A stretch of DNA of 64,000 bases from Pachyseris speciosa (lineage: Eukaryota; Cnidaria; Anthozoa; Scleractinia; Pachyseridae): contig JAEMWC010000009.1 in the NCBI GenBank assembly GCA_016490735.1, forward strand, positions 1,022,501-1,086,500, given 5' to 3'. Below the pieces are notes generated by a model. It did not search any database and was not told the DNA's origin. It saw nothing but the letters and a program-made list of their open reading frames with translations. The position numbers and the translations under genes were made by a program. Of the stretch, positions 59,976 through 64,000 are shown in pieces (positions within the stretch are counted from its first letter, which is position 1; every line of letters starts with the position of its first letter).

Positions 59976-61220
59976 ACTTTTATTTAGCCAAATAAATGAC
60001 TTTAAGTAACAAATAGACGTACCAGGAAGTTCAATTCGCCATAAACATTGAGTTGAATCTATATTTATTTAGTCTTACAATGCCTTAAGTTAGAATATTT
60101 CATAACAGTAGCTTTAATTTGTCAGTCGAAGTATGTACTCTCACTAAAGCACCACAAATAACTAACTTTCATATCCTTCACAACAACAAAACAAACGGAA
60201 AATGATCGATAAGTCCCTTTCAGTCTTCTACAACATCAGATAATTCTAGGTGGAACTTTTCAGTGACTGTGCTTCGCAAACCAAGACATTCACAGTTATC
60301 GTTATTTGCGATCATATAGATATTACGGTCATTGACGGTCCTTTGCCGCTTGATTAAACCTACTACAGTTGAATAAAAAATTTCAAGTGATCATTTTAGT
60401 GAAACTATTACTAGCTTATAGCAACTAGAGGTGCCACAATTGGGTAATAATTGGTCAACAATTTCTAAACATTGACAAAAACCTTTCGTCGTTGATTTAC
60501 GGTCAAACTTTGCGTAGGCTACTGTCACGAATTTCTAGTAGCAACTATACTGGAATGTATGACATTGCTAAATTTGAAAGGTAAAGAGCCATACCGCATA
60601 CGCACTGCCCACCTTACAAATTTTAATGCGCAGTAAAGTTACCAGTTCGGATTTACGGACTATATTTTGCGTTTTCAAGCTGACTTAAGCTTCTAATATA
60701 TAGAAGGTGAGTGATACATAGTGCAATTGAAAACTAAGTTGGAAAAGTATTAATCCGATTTATCTACTAAAGAGTGGGGAATATGCATTCTCGCTTATCG
60801 TAATGTGCACAATATTGGGCAACATGGCCATTTCTCGTCTGTGACTCTGTGTGCGGAGGTTTAACGAACAAAAAAATTCTAAGACAATTAAGAAAGCAGA
60901 CTTCTGGTCGTAATTGTGTCGACATGCTACCCTGTTGATTACGACCCCGGCGTACTATAACTTGGTGTTAATTTTTCCATATATCTTGGGGGTTTTTCTG
61001 GCTGACATGGTAAGACATGTTGCGGTAAATAATTCGTTAAGTTATAATGCATTTATCTTTAAAATTGCCACTACATATGGCGAACGGCCTTTTAATCCTA
61101 GGTCATGTAGGCACAAGAATTATGATAATTTGATCTTGCCAATAACGAAGGTTCAGAGGATCAAGAACGAGAAATTAAGACATTTTGTTTTCTTGTATTT
61201 CATCACTTCAGGAGCCTGCA

Positions 61221-62526
61221 ATGGAGAACAATAGGAATGGAGACTTGAATGGCCCGACGCGGGCTCAGAGCCCTGGTGACGAAGAAATTCCTTTGATTTC
61301 TATTACTCCTTCCCTGAATCGGAGAAAGCGGGCTCAAGATTTGAGTCAGCTGTCTCTTCAGTCGGCTGGAAGTCACGACTTTGTTGCTCCTGTTGCTGAA
61401 AGTGATGACGTAACGGTAGGCATGGCAACGATGTTTCAAAATTAATCAGACAATCGGCATAAATTAAGAAAGTTTCATTTACATTCAGCCGAAAACTGTG
61501 CGAGTTATCCGATTCGGCTCAAGAGAAAATGATTGCAGATGAAACATTTAAATGAAAGTGAGGCTTGAGTTTAAACGATAAAAAACCAAATTTGACGTAT
61601 CTAACGAAATTAATGCAGAAAGGCTATTTTTCTAGTTATGCAATGAAGCGCGTTGGTTCCCCACGAGTCACTTGTATTTTCTCGGTCGGGCCCGTACAAT
61701 TAACGCCACATAAGCCCAGTGCAGGATGTTACAGTTGGATGGAATACCGATCAATATTCAACAGGTTTTCCGCATTCAGATTGGCTGCGTTGTCCGTGGC
61801 ATGCTATAAAGCGATATATAAGCTACTCAACTTGAAACCAACCAAATCTTCAAAGTAAAATCAACAATTTTGTTATTTTTCTGTTGTAGGATGGTCAAAA
61901 TGAAGATCATCCTGACAAGTTGCACCTGGTTTGTTGGTCTGGAGACGAGGCTGAAGTCAAGAAAATATTGAGCGATGAAAAGACAGGTAATGAGTGGGCA
62001 GTAATATCATCATTATCATCATCACCATCATCATCACCATTATCATCATCACCATCATCATCATCATCATCACTGTCATTGTGATTATTATCATCATCCT
62101 CATCGTTATTATTATTAGCATTAGCATTCTAGTAGATCATGTGTTGTAAATTTAAGATTGTTTGAGAATTTGTTAATAAAGTTTAATTTTAATATTTTTA
62201 TTTAAAAAATGATGATGATTATTATTTATTATTATTATTAGATAAGCATCTTTTAAAAAATTGTTATTAATTAATATTATCGATTTGTAAATAGGTATTC
62301 TTTTCAATTGTTATTAATAAAGAGTTGTGCATAAAAAGAAAAAATATTATTATGCAGCAGTTAAAACTTTTGTATGCTATTTACAGTTAAAATAGTATGA
62401 CGGGGCGCTTGAGCGTAGCCCGTTAACTATGAGTGAAAACTTAATACAGCACTATAAAGTTAAAATTTAAAATATATACAAAGATTAGCACTTTGAATAG
62501 TGCTCCGAAAGAAAAAAAAAGGAAAA

Positions 62527-62582
<56 letters not shown>

Positions 62583-63919
62583 GTCCTAATAAGTGTTTGC
62601 TGAGTCTCTCATATGGCCGAGACCAAATCATGGCCCTGAGCCACCACAGGGCTGGAGTAGCTCTATAACATTGTTAGTACCCTCCTCAGAATGTGAGGTG
62701 TACCTATGCCAGCAAAGTGAGCTTTTGCTACTCGCTGATGTTTATTGAGCCATGGATTTTTTAACTATTATCATTATCATCATCATTACCATTATCATTA
62801 GTCTTGTAAGAAGAACCTTACCTAGGCCGCAAGCTCGTCAAAGGAGTATGGTAACTCTTAATTAAGGGCGAAATAAGTTGAGTCCCTACCACCAAAAATG
62901 TTTGCGAGTTTCCTTTACAATGTTTCGCCAAACATCAAGACACAGATTTAAATATACTTTCTCGTTGATTGTGCTACCTGTTTTTCCTTAGATGTGAATG
63001 ATTTAGACAGTTCAGGGAGAACAGCACTTCATAATGCCATTCTCGGACGTCACGTGAAGATCGTGGAACTGCTCTTGGCGTCTGGGGCCGACATATCTCT
63101 TCTTGATCGAAGCCAAGATGCGCCACTTCATACCGCGGTGCGGTCTGGGAAAGAGAAGCTCATTCAAGTAAGATGATGCTTTAGATTGTTAAGTATTTTC
63201 TTCTGAATAACCTTAACTTTAAGCCTAACATTTTTTGAGAGCATAGAATAGACTGATTCCTTGATTCTTAAATAGCAACTTTCTGGTTGCTATGAAATTT
63301 TAGAAATAAAATTAGTAACTTTGTATGACTCTTTGAATACTCGAAAAACTTGAATTAAATTCAGCCTTCCATTGCATTCATTGATAAGAGATTCGTGATT
63401 GCCTTGCTTATAATTACATTGGCGGCATTCGTACGATGGCGCGTTGATTCAGTTCAGTTCTTAACTCTTTTTAACCTGGACTAGTTTGCGTGTTCATCCC
63501 AATTTTCTTTATCTCCTTCTCAATAGCCTACTTATAGTCCAAAATCATACACAGATTAAAATACCTCTGTGGAGAAGCCACTCGTCTTAAAGGCCCGAGA
63601 TTGACCAGAAACTGATTTAACCTTAAAATGACACCATCTGATTTAACCTAGAGGTTTGAAAAACAAAGGAAATCAAAATAAAAAATAAAACGTTTTGATC
63701 GCAAAGAAAATTCTTGGTATATAGTACTATAAGAAAGATACGCAGCACAGAGGGTAGGATATACATCTTAATATAAGAAATTCAAGGGCCAATTGGATTT
63801 TCTCTTTCCAGGCTATTCTTAGCGGTGCCGAATGCGATGCAAACATCACAGCAAAGCGCTCACAGACAGCACTTCATATCGCCGCGGTGATGGACAACGT
63901 ATCAATCTGTAAGCTTTTG
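61221..63919 (+). CDS. TRPA1-like: Gene C: second TRPA1-like channel, 5' part, runs off the window
   Basis: Four exons are visible: 61221-61415 (with 61212-61220 also exonic), 61890-61986, 62992-63167 and 63812-63919, all GT-AG with the same phases (0, 1, 0, 0) as gene B exons 1-4. The products align: SLNRRKRAQDLSQLSLQSAG in exon 1 against ALNRRQRAQHLSQLSLQSAG in gene B; exon 3 is 48/59 identical and exon 4 is 24/36 identical by hand count. Exon 3 gives ankyrin repeats (RTALHNAILGRHVKIVELLL). By family it is the start of the cytosolic ankyrin domain; the pore lies off the window. The start is uncertain: ATG 61221 is usable, but an upstream exon at 54814 joins in frame. Confidence 0.88.
61999..62120. 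repeat. (ATC)n-rich microsatellite in gene C intron 2
   Basis: Interrupted ATC/ATT units over about 120 bases, followed by A+T-rich sequence with a possible element end (GTTAATAAAGTTTAATTTT). Confidence 0.8.
62527..62582. repeat. (ATT)n microsatellite in gene C intron 2
   Basis: About 18 uninterrupted ATT units. The preceding 130 bases (GACGGGGCGCTTGAGCGTAG onward) look like the end of a retroposon for which this is the tail. Confidence 0.9.
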
Positions 63920-64000
63920 GTAAGTGCATAGTCTAGGGCTGATATTAGTTATGCAATGCTATCTCGGGCTATACCATGGGATATCTTATGAGAACTTGTA

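Larger units (their letters stand above)
55945..60060 (-). mobile_element. Apparently full-coding CR1/L2-like LINE, antisense to gene C
   Basis: ORF1 (59975-59013) and ORF2 (58964-56133) are both open, in the usual order, 48 bases apart. The 3' UTR ends with GGTAAATAAAGACTATCTAT, a (CTAT)n tail seen as GATA repeats at 55951-55969. The 5' end is not delimited and is placed only roughly. Two intact ORFs suggest a young copy. Confidence 0.8.

Overview
This is eukaryotic DNA, A+T-rich and full of introns, simple repeats and short inverted-repeat transposons. Three things suggest a cnidarian, most likely an anthozoan such as a stony coral: intron-rich TRPA1-type channel genes in tandem, CR1/L2-like and L1/Tx1-like LINEs, and many MITE families of the kind I remember from coral genomes. 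The species cannot be fixed by eye, and no bacterial-style operon is present. || Layout. 1-1081: 3' end of a LINE. 1391-1566: a MITE. 1567-4464: the last three exons of an unrecognised membrane-protein gene (gene A, + strand). 4622-4693: a tRNA-like gene (-). 4985-5972: two inverted-repeat elements. 9046-9486: a THAP-domain relic with one in-frame stop (-). 11953-37238: a complete TRPA1-like channel gene (gene B, + strand). I assembled it by hand into 29 coding exons whose lengths sum to 3240 nt (1079 residues plus stop), with every junction GT/AG and in phase. Its introns hold a nested DNA transposon and LINE, a 5'-truncated L1/Tx1-like insert, a hairpin element sitting on a splice acceptor, microsatellites and a minisatellite. 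37239-54813: no convincing gene, but a dense set of MITEs and a fold-back element with tandem arrays (41507-43160). 54814-64000: the 5' part of a second TRPA1-like gene (gene C, + strand), a tandem paralogue of gene B with the same exon phases; it runs off the right edge. A LINE with both ORFs open (about 55945-60060, - strand) lies in what is probably gene C's first coding intron. || Biology. Genes B and C encode ankyrin-rich cation channels of the TRPA1 type (in animals, sensors of irritants and temperature) and look like a local duplication. The rest of the window is mainly mobile DNA. The most unusual points are: the element inserted in the exon 23 acceptor of gene B, whose 12-bp target-site duplication appears to have rebuilt the acceptor; a 306-bp in-frame, stop-free intron inside the pore-domain region of gene B; and the fold-back element built of palindromic arrays. 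|| Limits. Everything was read by eye. Exon calls rest on splice consensus, frame and remembered TRPA1 similarity, with no transcript evidence, and repeat boundaries are approximate unless a target-site duplication is stated.
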